The notes below the pieces were generated by a model. The model was not told where the DNA came from. It ran no database searches and saw nothing but the letters and a program-made list of their open reading frames with translations. Positions 23,092-37,346 of a DNA stretch of 64,000 bases are shown here, piece after piece. The number at the start of each line of letters is the position of its first letter. Within the stretch, counting starts at the first letter, position 1. This stretch comes from Anodontia alba (lineage: Eukaryota > Mollusca > Bivalvia > Lucinida > Lucinidae), in contig OZ024823.1 in the NCBI GenBank assembly GCA_964016985.1, forward strand, positions 125,740,924-125,804,923, given 5' to 3'. The translations under genes and the position numbers were made by a program.

Positions 23092-26000
23092 CCAAGAGAG
23101 GTTTAATGAATTGATTTATAATATTAATATGATCATTAATATAACATCTGAAAGCCTGTAAAATTCTAGTTAATCTTTAAACCGGATAAAAGATGTACGA
23201 GCGTACATGTAATGATTTTTTCATCGTATCTCTGAATTAATGTTGGCAAAATAATTTCAGAGATACAATAAAAACTGGTTTCATTTCAAGAATGAAAGAC
23301 TAACTGAAATATTATAGACTGTCAGGTGCCACAGTTCATGATTGTATGAATACTATATAATAATTTATTGAACCTTTCTTGGAGAATAAAATATCTGTTT
23401 TTGAGGAATATGGAGCCTTTGACTGTTCTAGTAAGTACAATATCTAATTCACAGGTGTTTTGCTGGAAAAATGTGAATAGCTATGCAAACATCGTTAGTT
23501 TTAAACAACTCGGACCAGGTCTCTTATTCTTTCGGTGCCATGGGAAGGCTATGCTTCGTGATTGAGGCGTTTCATGGATAACATCGAGCCACATCATGAC
23601 AAAACCAAAAAAATGGATGTGCACCCAGTGAAGACTCAATTTAGCTTGGGCTTCCGCCCAGTCTGATCAGTCTTTGCTGTGCACTCAGTGGATAGTAAGG
23701 ACCCAACGTTTCTTCATGCGGACAGCGAAGACTCTGATCAGAGTCGGCGAATTCCCAGGCTGATCTTAAGTTTTCGCTCGGCGCACATGCCATTTTGTTG
23801 GTTTTGTCATGAGGTGGTCCACAATTGTATTATTTTGTGGCAAACCTAGTCATTGTTGATAACTTTGCTACATTTTCATTTGCATAACGGTCTGTCGGGC
23901 CTCTACCTTATTGATAGTTCCATCAGATGCTTGGTCTTGCCACTGTTTTCGACATCCATAACGAAAACACGCCTATTAAAATATATAGAAAATTTCACCT
24001 CCAAAAACTGAAAATTTTCAGATAAAAAAACTCTGATAGTTTTCATATTTCTACTCAAAATATAGATTGTCGGTACTCGTTAGAACTGCATCGGCGAGGC
24101 GGTTCTAACGAGTACCCACAATCTATGTTTTTGAGCAGAAATAAGAATAACAATGTATACCCCTGTAAACTCCGGTTTCGCTATATAAAAGTGGGGTTTA
24201 AGGGGGTCAATATCATATAGGCATGTTTTCTTGATGATTCAGAGTGTGTTTTGCCTGAGGCTTACATCGGAAGACATACATATGCAAAAAATTGTTATGA
24301 TGCAACGCAAAACCCTCCGTAGCAACTACCTGCGCATGAACAGTTTCATTCTGTTCACTGGTTTAACGAAACTGGTGTAAAGTATGCACAAATCCACAGG
24401 GTAGATGGTGTGAGGACAGGAGTTCCTCTTGCTTAAATATACACGGTTTTCGAAGTTTTCATTACGAAAACACGCCTATTGAAATACATTGAGTCTTTTA
24501 CCACCCAAAAATGAAAATTTCAGTTAAAAAATCTGATATTTTTTCATATTTTTGCTCAAAACATAGATTGTTGGTACTCGTTAGAACCGCCTCACCGAGG
24601 CGGTTCTAACGAGTACCAACAATCTATGTTTTGAGCAAAAATAAGAAAAATAAAGTATACCCCTGTAAACCCCAGTTTTACTTTATAAAAGTGGGGTTTA
24701 AAGGGGGTCAACATTGTATAGGTACGTTTTCGTGATGATTAGAAAACATTACTACTTAAAAATCAGACAATTTTTAGGCCATAAACTTAACTTTAGAGTA
24801 AATATTTGAGAATACATCACGGCTGGGTACAGAAAAGAGACTTTGTTTTGATAAGACATACATGTAGCCAATCATAACTAACTCTTAATGCGCTCAGTTT
24901 TATTGTAGCTGCCATTCTATTTTTTAAATAAAATTAAGAGAAAATAAGGCAACATTTCATGTGAATCGATTCACATGAAATGTCAAGCATTCTTTTCTCT
25001 GAAAAATAAATTAAAATCAAAACGGTAGTCTGCTGCAATTGAGATAATACGTTCAGAACATAAAAATCTTTTCAAGATATGTTGAAAAGACAGTAGATGC
25101 TTGGTTGTTTATTATAAGTAAGTATGTAGTTGTTTAATAATTGTTTATTAATAGTAGTAGTAGTAGTAGTATTCCAGCGGGTCACTAATGGATCTTTACA
25201 TCCAAACGTAACATGCAATTTCTAGTTTCTTTCTTTTTTTCCTTTCTTCCCTTTTTTTACTGCTTTATGAAGTACATGTCGTTGTTATGAATTCCATCTA
25301 ACATCAAACTGTGCTGATGTACTGTACTTTCCCTTACATGCCTGTTAACCATCTCGTTAATCCTTATGAATTCAGTTGTTACTCAGTGTAACGACTCCAA
25401 GTTTAAATCGTTTGGTTTCGTTTTGATCTGATAGCAGTCCTCAACTGTGTTTTATCGTGTTTTTTTTTTCTGTTTTTCTTTCTCTCTACTGGAACAGAAC
25501 ACATGCTTTATACTTGGTTCTGCCACAGTGTACGGCGACGTCGGTCAGCTGTGTTCCATGTAGAACTCATTACGAAAACACGCCTATTCAAATATATAGA
25601 AAATGTCACCTCCAAAAACTGAAAATTTTTAGATAAAAAAAAAAAAACTGATAAATTTCATATTTCTGCTCAAAACATAGATTGTAGATACTCATTAGAA
25701 CCGCCTCATTGAGGCAAAATAAGAAAGAAATAATGTATAGCCCCGTAAACCCCAGTTTTACTACATAAAAGTGGGGTTTAAGAGGGTCAAAATTATATAG
25801 GACTGTTTTCGTAATGTTATTTTAGGGGAACTGATATACTGATGGCGATATTCCTCGTGCTATATCCTATTGTATATATATATATATTCTCAGTTAATTC
25901 GTTTTGCTAGAGCATCCAGTCAAGTTAGTGACTTTAATAATCGAAATAATATTTTAACTGCTAAACTTCTAAAGCAAGGTTACCGCCTCATAAACTTCTA

Positions 26001-28567
26001 AAACATTTTCTAAATTTTAACGCCGTCATGCGGAATTAATGTCCAAATATAACAACTTGTTGAAAACACTTCTGCAAGGAGGTCTATACGAACTTTATGG
26101 CGACTTGGCCTGCCGATTCAAAAAGCAGTTTGGCAAAACGTTTTTTTTTTTCTGTTTTTATTTTATTTTATTTTTTTTTTTTTTTTTTCAAAAAATTTAA
26201 AACGATTTTCACTCGCTACAAAAATATAGGTTACAGCATGCGTGCATGGTTGTTAACCGAATTATGGTTGATAGCTTTGCTTCCCTCTTTAATTGCAAGA
26301 CGTAGGGTCGATCCTCAGACTAAATGACAGCTCCCTCTTTAATCCTGTTTTAGAGAGAGTCGGTGCCTGACTACCAATGTCTGTAGGCGGGCTCATATTG
26401 GTCCTGTGTGTGAATTTCTTGTGTTCTGGCTTCAGATCGCCATTGAGCCCTTTGCTTTGTTTCACCACAGTGTTTTTGATTATTTGTGTTTCACTGTGAT
26501 GTTTCACAGACGAATTAGAGGACCCATATGCGGACCGAACAACCATGTTTGATCCCTATATTGTTTGTTTACTCTTGCTCTTGCTGTCACTGGTCGGCAA
26601 TGTTCTGTGATTGTTATTCTTTTTGGGCGTCTTCTCTTTACTGAAACAAATTCCTAAACTCATACATGTAAATGAATAAAATACCTGACATTACGTTGAT
26701 TGAATGAATTTTCTTGTCTAGTATTTGTATTTCTGATTTGACTCCGCGACTGAAAGTAAATTAATAACATTTCAAAATTTATAGAAAAGTTTGGTTCAAC
26801 CAGTCTATAGCTATTTCATTCCCCATGATATTTCGCACTGTTTGAAAAGCTATGCCTATTTGTCTAAAGTTGATACTGCTGTAAACGCGTACATGTATGA
26901 AACATTTTGTTAATTCATATTGAAATACGGAAGAAAGAAATAATGCCACAGTATGACATAAAAAATATTTCATGTAGCAGTCATAGTATTTTTTCTAAGC
27001 AATATTATTCTAAGTCACAGTAAGAAATTAGTTAAGATAATATTTGACGAACGGGATACAGATTTGTATAAGTCGTAAGTCTTTCTTCTCAATCTCATTT
27101 GTGTGCTGCGGTTGCAATTGTTACTGTCATGTTTGTATTTGTATATTTTAGCTATACGAATAAAATATGTTCAAACCAATATTTATTGGAAATCCTCCTT
27201 AACCGAAATAACGAAAACAATTAGGTGGCCATGATATTTACTATATGTATTCCATTGTATAAAGAGTTACATCACTTATACAATTAAATTAAAAGAGCCG
27301 TGAGCATCCATTGATAATGTGAAATTACTTACGTCACAATTTCCTTTCCTCAAGGAAACTGTAAATTTGTAATTATTATGTAAATTGAATTATGACGCAG
27401 AAATAATATATTTGCTTCGCCCCAAGAGAATAAGATCATTTGGGCATATTCAGGCAGCGCATGCCCAATTTAACTCAAGGGAGGCAATTCTTTCAAAATT
27501 GTTTTAGCTCCCTTTGGACGGAGGCCTACTGTTAACGGTAAGAATTCGCTCCCTTTGGAACAAATTGTTTCTTTTTAGACCCTTTTTCAGAAGGGGTTTG
27601 ATGTAATGGTCAACGAAAAGAAAGTCACAAGAGTTATTCTCCTTGTGAGAAAGGGCGAAACATCTGCCAAGTGTATTCATTCCCCTTAACCCTTGTCATG
27701 CTGAGTAAATTAGGATTCCACACCCACATCTAATTTCCAGCAAATCAGATTACTTGATCCAGGCTTTTGATAGAAATTCACATATTTAATGATAAACAGT
27801 CAGATCCAGATCAGTTGGCTTCTTCTTCAGAAGCCAACTGATCTGGATTTACGCTGTTTGCTAAGAAAGGGCATGTCGTGTTCAGCAAGAGAAGGGTTAA
27901 ATGTCACCTCGCACTCATGTATATTGTAATATAACGGGCAGTAAGCGAAAAGTTCAGACTGTGCAGATAAGAAAACAAGATTTGAGTCACTGAACATAAC
28001 TCCCTCGAAATCACCTTTCTCTTAGCGAGGCTCATTTGACAAGACTTTTGCACAATTATTGATCGTTTCCGCTTTATATGTGTTATTTGTACGAAAGTAG
28101 CTGATACCAGGTGGTGTCTTATATGCAGTGTACACAAGTCCATAGATTTTTCTTATACTTTATATACATTTATGCAAGTGTTCTGGAGGTGTTGTTATTG
28201 TTGTCTTTTATGTTTAAGTTCAATTAGTTAATACTTATTACTTACCTTACAATACATCCGCTGAACATTTCAAAACAATAAACGGCATGGTAGGTTCTGT
28301 GACATGTGATGTGTTTCGAAGTGGTTTGTATTTTGTACAAAGTTAAGGCCGATGTATGGGAAATATGTACTCCTGTATGGGGAATCTGTACTCCTGATGA
28401 CATTCTACTTTCGTTTGTTTTTAAAGCATCACATTGCTTGGAAGATACATTTTGACCAGTTCTGGCTTCAAGCATGCAACGAAAAATAAAACCAGAAAAA
28501 AAAAAAAGCCGATGCTCTATAAATATTAGTCTGGCCCCAGACCCTTTCTTTATTTTTCTTTTCTTTC

Positions 28568-28612
<45 letters not shown>

Positions 28613-30852
28613 AAGGGACACAACACTCGTATAGCTTGTAGAATTTTTGTTTACTTCAGTCCCTTGGCTAGTTCAGCCATAGGTAACTTGAAGTTGGATT
28701 AAAGAGGATCATGCTAATTATAATGTTGAGAAAGAGAGAAATAGATATAAAACAAAAACGACTGGAGCCAGTCTATATAAATATAAGTAGTCTTTCACTT
28801 GCACCCCAGGCGTACATGTAAGATTATTTGTATAGGAAATACATACAGATCCCCACCCCCGTAGCTTTTACTAGTAACAGTTCTAATGCAATGGTTCTGG
28901 TGTAGGTTGTTCTTTGTGTGGTGTTATGGACGCTCGCCGCGGAGCTTTCATTATGAAAGAAAGCCTATTCAAAATATATATAGAAAATTTCACTTCCTAA
29001 AACTGAAAATTTTCAGATAAAAAAAAAAAAAAAAAAACTGATAATTTTCATATCTCTGCTTAAAACATAGATTTTGGGTACTCGTTAGAACCGCCTCGCC
29101 GCACCGTGACTCACAATCTATGTTTTTGAGCAGAAATAATAAAAATAATGTATACCCCTGTAATCCCCAGTTTTCCTATATAAAAGTGGGGTTTAAGGGG
29201 GTCAACATTATATAGGCATGTTTTCGTGATGTTTTTTCTCAAAATTTCTCCTGTTCATTGTCTGTTGTTGTGTTTAGTGGATCGTGTCTGACATTGCGAT
29301 CGCCTTGTTGGGGAAGAGGGAGCTGTTTTTGTTCTGTTTTGTTTTGTTTTCGTTGTTCTGTGGCTTGTGTACTGCATTACGAAAACATGCCTGTTCAAAT
29401 ATATTGAAAATTTTACAATAAAAAAAATGAAAATTTTCAGATAAAAAATTCTTATTTTTTTTTTCACATTTCTGCTCAAAACATAGATTGTGGGTACTCG
29501 TTAGAACCGCCTCGATGAGGCGGTTCTAACGAGTACCCACAATCTGTGTTTTTTTTAGCAAAATAAGAAAAATAATGTATAACCCTGTAAACCCCAGTTT
29601 TGCTATATAAAAGTATATAAGGGGGTCAGAATTATATAGGCGTGTTTTAGTGATGATCTGTCTAGGTTTATTTGCGCTCCCTCTTTGTGTCATTGCTAAG
29701 ATATGATATGAGGCTATTCCTGGAAATAGTAGAGTATATCGATACACATTCAGGGAAGGTAACTGAGAAAATAGTCTGGCCGCTCTTCTGAAAAGGCGTG
29801 TGCTCTAAAAGATAAAACTGTTCTCAAAAGGGATCAAATTAATACCTTTTAGAACAGACCTATTTAAGAAAGGGGTTGGCGTATAAAAGCAACCAAGAAG
29901 TTATAAAGTTTGTCATCATTGGCATAAATGGTGGAAAACTGCCAAAGGTATCTAGTTTCTTAAAGCATTTCGGTTCAAAAGGTCATTTTTTGTTCGCCTA
30001 TCAGATCAACGGATTTCAGTGATTTCGTAAGCCTTCACCCATATGTACATTGCTCGAACTGTCGCTTTACAGCTTCTGTTGCCACGAAAAATCTAAGATT
30101 TGACATTTGCATAATAACATCAGGAAATCTCGGGCTGACATGCGTAGCTAGATTTGCTATAATTATGCTTTAGTAAGACCGTTTTCAAATAATACAATTC
30201 AATTTTTTGTTTATCAAGTTAATCTTTATATATTAACTAATGACACAAAATTTACATTTTCATGCAGTGCCCTTCATCAGTAAAAACATGTAAGGGATAT
30301 TTGTGCACACATATTCAGATTTGTATTCTACAAATTTACATACCACTTCCTTTGATGCTATGTTATCATAGCTGGAGGGTCGTTATTGGAAACAAAGCGA
30401 AAGCTGATAAGAGGCACATCCAGTTTGTAACAGATATAATACAAACTTTAAAGTGTGTCCTTTGAAACAAAGAAGACAGAAAGAAACGACAATCGGAGAC
30501 TCAATTTCACTGGGATTCTTCATATAGTTGGCAGGGCTGCATACGCCACTTAGCACGGCCTTAAGTGGGACTCAGTTTTCAAGAAATTCAGATTCATCTC
30601 AATAATCTCAAGGAAAATAAAAACTTCCTCCATGGAAACTGAATAGTTATTCCATATGCAAACGCATACACCGCGTTAAAAAAAATGCACTTTATTATCA
30701 CATATCTAATACTGGCATATCTACGTTCACGTTAGCTAGTTTATGTATGATATGTTTGATTCATACATAACTGTTATGCTATGTTTTCCATGTTTGCAAA
30801 ACTGTCCAAACGTTATAATGATAAGACATGGAATATCTGTACAGCAACAGAA

Positions 30853-30883
<31 letters not shown>

Positions 30884-33018
30884 TGAAAATAATAATTTTA
30901 ATTTGCCGCGAAAGATATACTGAACCTTAGGTAAAGGTTTTTCGCAATATTTGTTTGCTGATAGTTTTATAATAACACTAGTGGTATTTGTTTCTTTTGT
31001 ATGATATGGAGAATCTTTTCTTTGTGGTAGACTGACATGACCGAGACTGTTGAAGTGCTGAGCATGCGTGTAGTCCAGTTAGAAAATGCCTTATGTGAGC
31101 AGCAGGATGTACAGGAATCGCTGGAAGCTGAAGAATCGGAATTGAAGAAGCGTCTACAAGAGTCGGAAGAAAAGTGCTCAGGTATTTATCCGAAATATTT
31201 GGAAACCTTACCTCTTTACCATACTTGTCCTAAAACATGAACGTCCATTTGGATATACAGTCAAACCTCGATAGCTCGAACACCGATGGCTCGTTTACCA
31301 TGGCTAATTCGAACTCGTCTTTGAGCCCCTACGATATTCTTCCGACAGCTTAAGAAAGCTAAAACAAAAAAAAAAACAAAAAAAAAAAAAAAAAAAAAAC
31401 GAAAAAAAAAAAAAACATTTAGGGAAATTTACTTATTTTATCACGAAATTGTATGTTGTGTGTACCTAGTAGAATCGCCTCATCGAGGCGATTCTAATAA
31501 GTACACTCAACATACAATTATTGTGTAGAAAATCGAAAAGATTTCTCTAAATTATCGCTTTTTGCTTCCTAACCTGGTGCCATGATTAACCCTCAGTGGC
31601 TCGAACTACTCATATCTCGAACAAACTTCCACGTCCTAAAGATGTTCGAGCCATTGAAGTTCGACTGTATATTGATGTGTGTGAAAACGGCTGTATAAGT
31701 GGCAAACAGTGTAGACCCTGAACAGACGCCGCGTCTGATCTGGGTCTACACTGTTTGCTCAGGCCTGTTGTCCTAATACTTATAGGTTAACTACGGTATG
31801 ATCTATAGTTTACATTGCGGAACCTGCTTGATAAGAACTGCTAGGTCGGGGTCGTAACTAGCTCCTTCTAATGACTCGAACACAGATGACTCGTTTACCT
31901 TGGTTGATTCGAACTCATTTTTGAGTTCCTAGGAAATTTTTCTGATGGCGCAAGAAAACAAATATATCGGAACATTTTAGAAAACAATTCTTATTTTATC
32001 ATGAAAATGTATATTGTTTGTATTCATTTTTATCATCTTGAGGCAATTCTAATGAGTACACACAACACGCCATTATTTTATGGAAGATCGAAAAGGCGTC
32101 CGTAAAGTATTCCCTTTGCTTCTTGGTGTGGTGCTATTATTAACCCTCAGTGGCTCGAACTCCCCGTGTCTAGAACAAATTTCCATGTCTAGAATAAAGC
32201 TGTCTGAGCCATTAACCCATTGTAGTCGGGAGACACCTAAAAGGGTAATTAGCAAACAGTGCAGACCCAGATCAGACGCCGCAGATCAGGGTCTTCACTG
32301 TTTGCAAATAGTTTATCCATTTATTTCTAGGAATATCTAAAAATCATAGCCTGACCTACCTAAACTTGAAATTGGATTCTTCAAATATATAGTGTGGGTG
32401 AGTTCATTCAGTCTACAATGGGTTAAACTTCGACTGTATCTACAGATACGTATGCATATGAGAGTAGAACGTGTTCTGTATATAATGACAAAAATATACA
32501 AGATACTAAAATGACACATTTCTTTAGGAATTCATGAAAATGTGAAATGTTCGCGAAATGGATGTAATAATTGTAAGTTAGATAGTAAACGTTTAATAAT
32601 TACTTTGCGTGGATCGCTACGTATATGCGGTACAAAGACTTTGCAAGATTTTTGGCAGAATCCATACCAGACATTTCGCAGGTAGCAACAACGATGGCGT
32701 ATTGATACTATATCTTATATCTTATGTTCCGTTTGTTTACATTTTCCGCATACATATGCATTCGTCCCTTAATCAAGGCACTTTTCATTTCTGATTTTTT
32801 CAAACTTTATTCAACACTATATTAAAAAAAAGAGGACAAGTTCTGTTACAAATTAAATAAATCCATATGTTAACGCCACAAAACATGAGTATAGGTTGCA
32901 CCACTTCTTGTGCGAAAACATGTTTAGTGATAGTGAAAGCCACTGACATTAAAAAAGGTATCGGTAACGAACATGACAGATGAAATCCCTCAATAAAAAT
33001 GATTCGTATAGTTTCATT

Positions 33019-33051
<33 letters not shown>

Positions 33052-36000
33052 CGTTTAGAAAATAATATAATTTTTATTTCATGACTTATGACATAACCAT
33101 CACGAAAACATACGTATATATATTTTTTATATAGTTAAACTGGGGTTTACAGGGGTATACATTATTTTTCCTATTTCTGCTCAAAAACATAGATTGTGGG
33201 TACTCGTAAGAACCACACCGATGAGGCGGTTCTAACGCGTACCCACAATCCATGTTTCGAGCAGAAATATGAAAAATATTAGAAATTTTATCTGAAAACG
33301 TTCAGTTTTTGGTGGTGAAATTTTCAATATATTTGAATAGGCGTGTTTTCGTAATGACGTTATGCATGGCCGACATGAAAAAGTACAGAACAGTGGGAAT
33401 TTTGGAACGTAAATTTGTTCCTCTATACTATTACTCAACTAACTGAACAAATCTTCGGACATGTGCATCCAGCGAAGATTCAGACCCCCTTAAACCCCAC
33501 TTTTATTTAGTGAAAATGGGGTTTACAGGTGTATTCATCATTTTTCTTATTTCTGCTTAAAACATAGATTGGGGGTACTCGTTAGAACCGCCTTCGTGAG
33601 GCGGTTCTAACGAGTACCCACAATCTATGTTTTGAGTAGAAATATGAAAAAAATCTTCTTTTTATCTGAAAAAATATTCAGATTTTGGAGGTGAAATTTT
33701 CTATATATTTGAATAGGCATGTTTTCGTAATGCCACTAGTCAGTCTGCGGGCTGATTTGAATCGTCGTTGGGCGCACATGTGAGAGGGCATGTTGTCTCA
33801 CTTTGCGGCTCCATTCTTTGCATCACGAAAACATGTCTATAATTTTGAACCCCTTAAACCCCGCTTTTATATAGTAAAACTGGGGTTTACATGGGCATAC
33901 ATTATTTGTCTTATTTCTGCTTAAAAACATAGATTGTGGGTACTCGTTAGAACCGCCTCATCCACAATATATGTTTCGAGCAGAAATGGGAAAAATATTA
34001 GATTTCTTTTATCTGAAAATGTTCATTTTTGGTGTTAAAATTTTCAGTATATTTGAATAGGCATGTTTTCGTAATGATGACATAGCGTTATACTTGCGTA
34101 AAGTAATGAGACAATTCCATCGCATCAAATATGTGCCACCCCTGCGTAAGTTATAAGGATGATGGCAATTTAATTTTCCATTTTTTTTTATTTACTGGAT
34201 TCCAAATATAATAATTTATATATTATATGCCGTGTATTTGCTTTGTAACTATTTGTACCAAACTATTCTTCTGTAAGTTCATCTTTTATATAAATTGTTG
34301 TATATGCGCATTCGATAAAAACTGAACGTTAGAGGATAGGCACTCGCATGCTCCGTATTTAAAAAGCCAGAACACCTGTAGAACAAGAGACTCCGATGTA
34401 TCTCTGGATGACAGGGGTACAGATCGGCCTACGTTTTCATGGAGTTTGATCAGGGGCTGGCTGTGAGATTGAAAACAAATGTGTGGATAATGCAGAACAT
34501 AGCTGAATCGATCGGAATATGCAGGTGCACAGGCTGGTCATGCATTACGAAAACACGCCTATTCAAATACACTGAAAATTTTACCACCAAAAAATGGCAA
34601 TTTTTCAGATAAAAAATTCTGATATTTTTCATATTTCTGCTCAAAACATAGATTGTGGGTACTCGTTAGAACCGCCTCGACGAGGCGGTTCTAACGAGTA
34701 CCCACAATCTATGTTTTGAGCAGTAATAACAAAAATAATGTATACCCCTGTAAACCCCAGTTTTACTATATAAAAGTGGGGTTTAAAGGGGTCAAAATTA
34801 CATAGGTATGTTTTCGTGATGGGTTTATTGGAACATATGTCCCTGGCACCCTTTTCATGTTGGTTGACTTAAATATCAAACATCTACTCACCCGTGTATA
34901 TGTACATTTTGTAATTGCAAGTTAACATATCTGTGAATGGCACATATTGGCCGCTCCAAGCGAAAAGGCCTCTTCGAGCATGTGCCAAATGCACAGATTC
35001 AGATTCAGCCCAGATTCCCATCTGGGAATTTGCTCTCCATTGATACATTTTAAAGTGTCCAATGATTATGTTAGTCGGCAGCGAAGGCCTGATCAGACTG
35101 TGCGGATGCACTGGCTGATTTTGGCCTTCGTTGTGCGCATTCCCGAGGACACATTTTCGCACGGTGAGGCCCATATGGGACATTAATCTTGGATGCCAAC
35201 CAGAGCGATGAATTAGTTCTTCTCTAATCAATCAGATCCCTTTTGTAGAAACGAAATAACCCCTGAACATACTTTATAATCAGAATGGTTTGTTACTGTT
35301 TTTGGTAAATGCCATTTCTCACAGATGAACATCAGGAAAACACACCTATATAATTTTGACCCCCTTAAACCCCACCTTTATATAGTAAAACTGGGGTTTA
35401 CAGGGGTAAACATTATTTATGTTATTTCTGCTCAAAAACATACATTGTGGGTTTCGTTAGAACCGCCTCGACGAGGCGGTTCTAACGAGTACCCACAATC
35501 TATGTTTTGAGCAGAAATATGAAAAATATCAGATTTTTTTATCTGAAAAATTGCCATTTTTGGTGATAAAATTTTCAGTGTATTTGAATAGACGTGTTTT
35601 CGTAATGGATAGCAGATGGTGTGATACTACCTAACCATATACAGTTGACTCTCGTTATCTCGACCTCGCTTATCTCGAATAACCGCTTATCTCGAAGTGA
35701 AAATCTGGTCCCTGCTTAAAAATGAAAATCTAATAACAGGTAACAAAATATTGTGGAAAAGAGGAGAAATAGCTCCTAAGGAGCAATTTCTCCTCTTTTC
35801 CACAATATTTTCAACATATGTTTAACTTCAAGAGTCCAATTACATATACATTTGTTAAATGCGGTTGTTTGATTTATTTTTTCCTCAAGTCTGCAAATCT
35901 GATATGTCGAAGTACGGATATCTCGAAGTATTTTTGAGAGTCCCTTGGAGTTCGAGATAACGAGAGTCGACTGTAATATATATGTATGTTCATTGACCTG

Positions 36001-37310
36001 TATTTACCATTTTATTCCCATTGTTTGCTTTATGATTTCTGTATTCTATGCTTGATACATTGGTTATTTATACATATCATATGAACCTGTCGTGTTTACA
36101 TTATTATTATTATTATTATACGGTAAGATAAAGAAATATAGATATTTACCAATTTCGGTTCAGGAAAAAAAGTACTTTATACAGTAGCTACTTAATAAAC
36201 TCTATGACCCATGCTTTGACTTTGCTTTTAACCCCCCGGTGGTTTACTCTGCTGACCGTTCTAAGGCGGTGGTCCCGGTGTTAGTCTTACTCTTTGTTGC
36301 TTTGTGGTTTATTCTACGAGGCGATTTGTTTTATGTCTTAACCTTGTGTTATTTTGTTATTGTGTTTTTCAGTCCTTTTAGCATTGCGATTACCTCGCTT
36401 GGGGTAGAGAGAGCTAATCTTAGTGCTTTTTCGTACGTTTGTTCGATTTGCGCTTGTTTGGTTTTATCGATTACCTCTTCCTCTTGGTGTCTGGAAAGGG
36501 CTGCGGTTTGTGATTGTGGCACTCCCTGGACTGTTCTCTTACCCATTTTTGATATAATTTTGTGTTGTCGCTTATTGGAGTGTATTAACACATGCAAAGA
36601 TCGACGTCTCCTTGGAATCAGCCGCAGTGAAACGGAACGTGTGTGCCCTAGAACTCTTATTTCTTATTTGTCCCTCATTATATTGCATCACGTTTTAGAC
36701 GATCAATGTATCTAGATTCAGTTCCCGAACTTACTTTGTTGCGTTGCATGGAGACCTAGTGAAATGCCTAAACACGATGTCATTTTTCACGGATATTCGA
36801 CTGAAATCGTTTTTAATCCTCTTCAGAAACCAGTATCTTTGGGCAAATGCACAAAGCAATGCCCCTTATATACTATTGTATTAATCGTACGGTCTGATCA
36901 CAATCTCCGCTGTGTGCTTGTAGAATAACTGAATGATATGAGCACCCAGCAGAGTTTTAGATTCGCTTTCGCATCATCACAGTCTGATTAGTATGTTGAT
37001 ACAAATTTTGGTAGATGATTCTGTCAGAATGATTTAACTCCATTTTGAAAAGGGATATATTCTTAAACGAAAGAATTTGCTCTCTGTGGGATAAATTACC
37101 ATAAGCCTCTTTGGTGTTTGGGAAAACAGATAAAAAAGTCACAGAAGTCGTCTCCATTATACAAGATGGCGAAAAATTTACCAAATGTATCTAGCCCACT
37201 TTGGAATTTTCCAGTCCTTAATAATGTAGCTATCTAGGCGGTTTCGAGCAAATATTCTCATCAGATGCGTGGATAAGGCTCACTGTCACGTCACCAGAAG
37301 CATATTACAG

Positions 37311-37346
<36 letters not shown>

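Noticed and set aside
36239..36715. 158-codon ORF on the + strand with hydrophobic segments
   Set aside because: It lies in the non-coding 3' tail of a Penelope-like element. The same sequence at 41365 and 42400-42700 is frameshifted and not conserved as protein.
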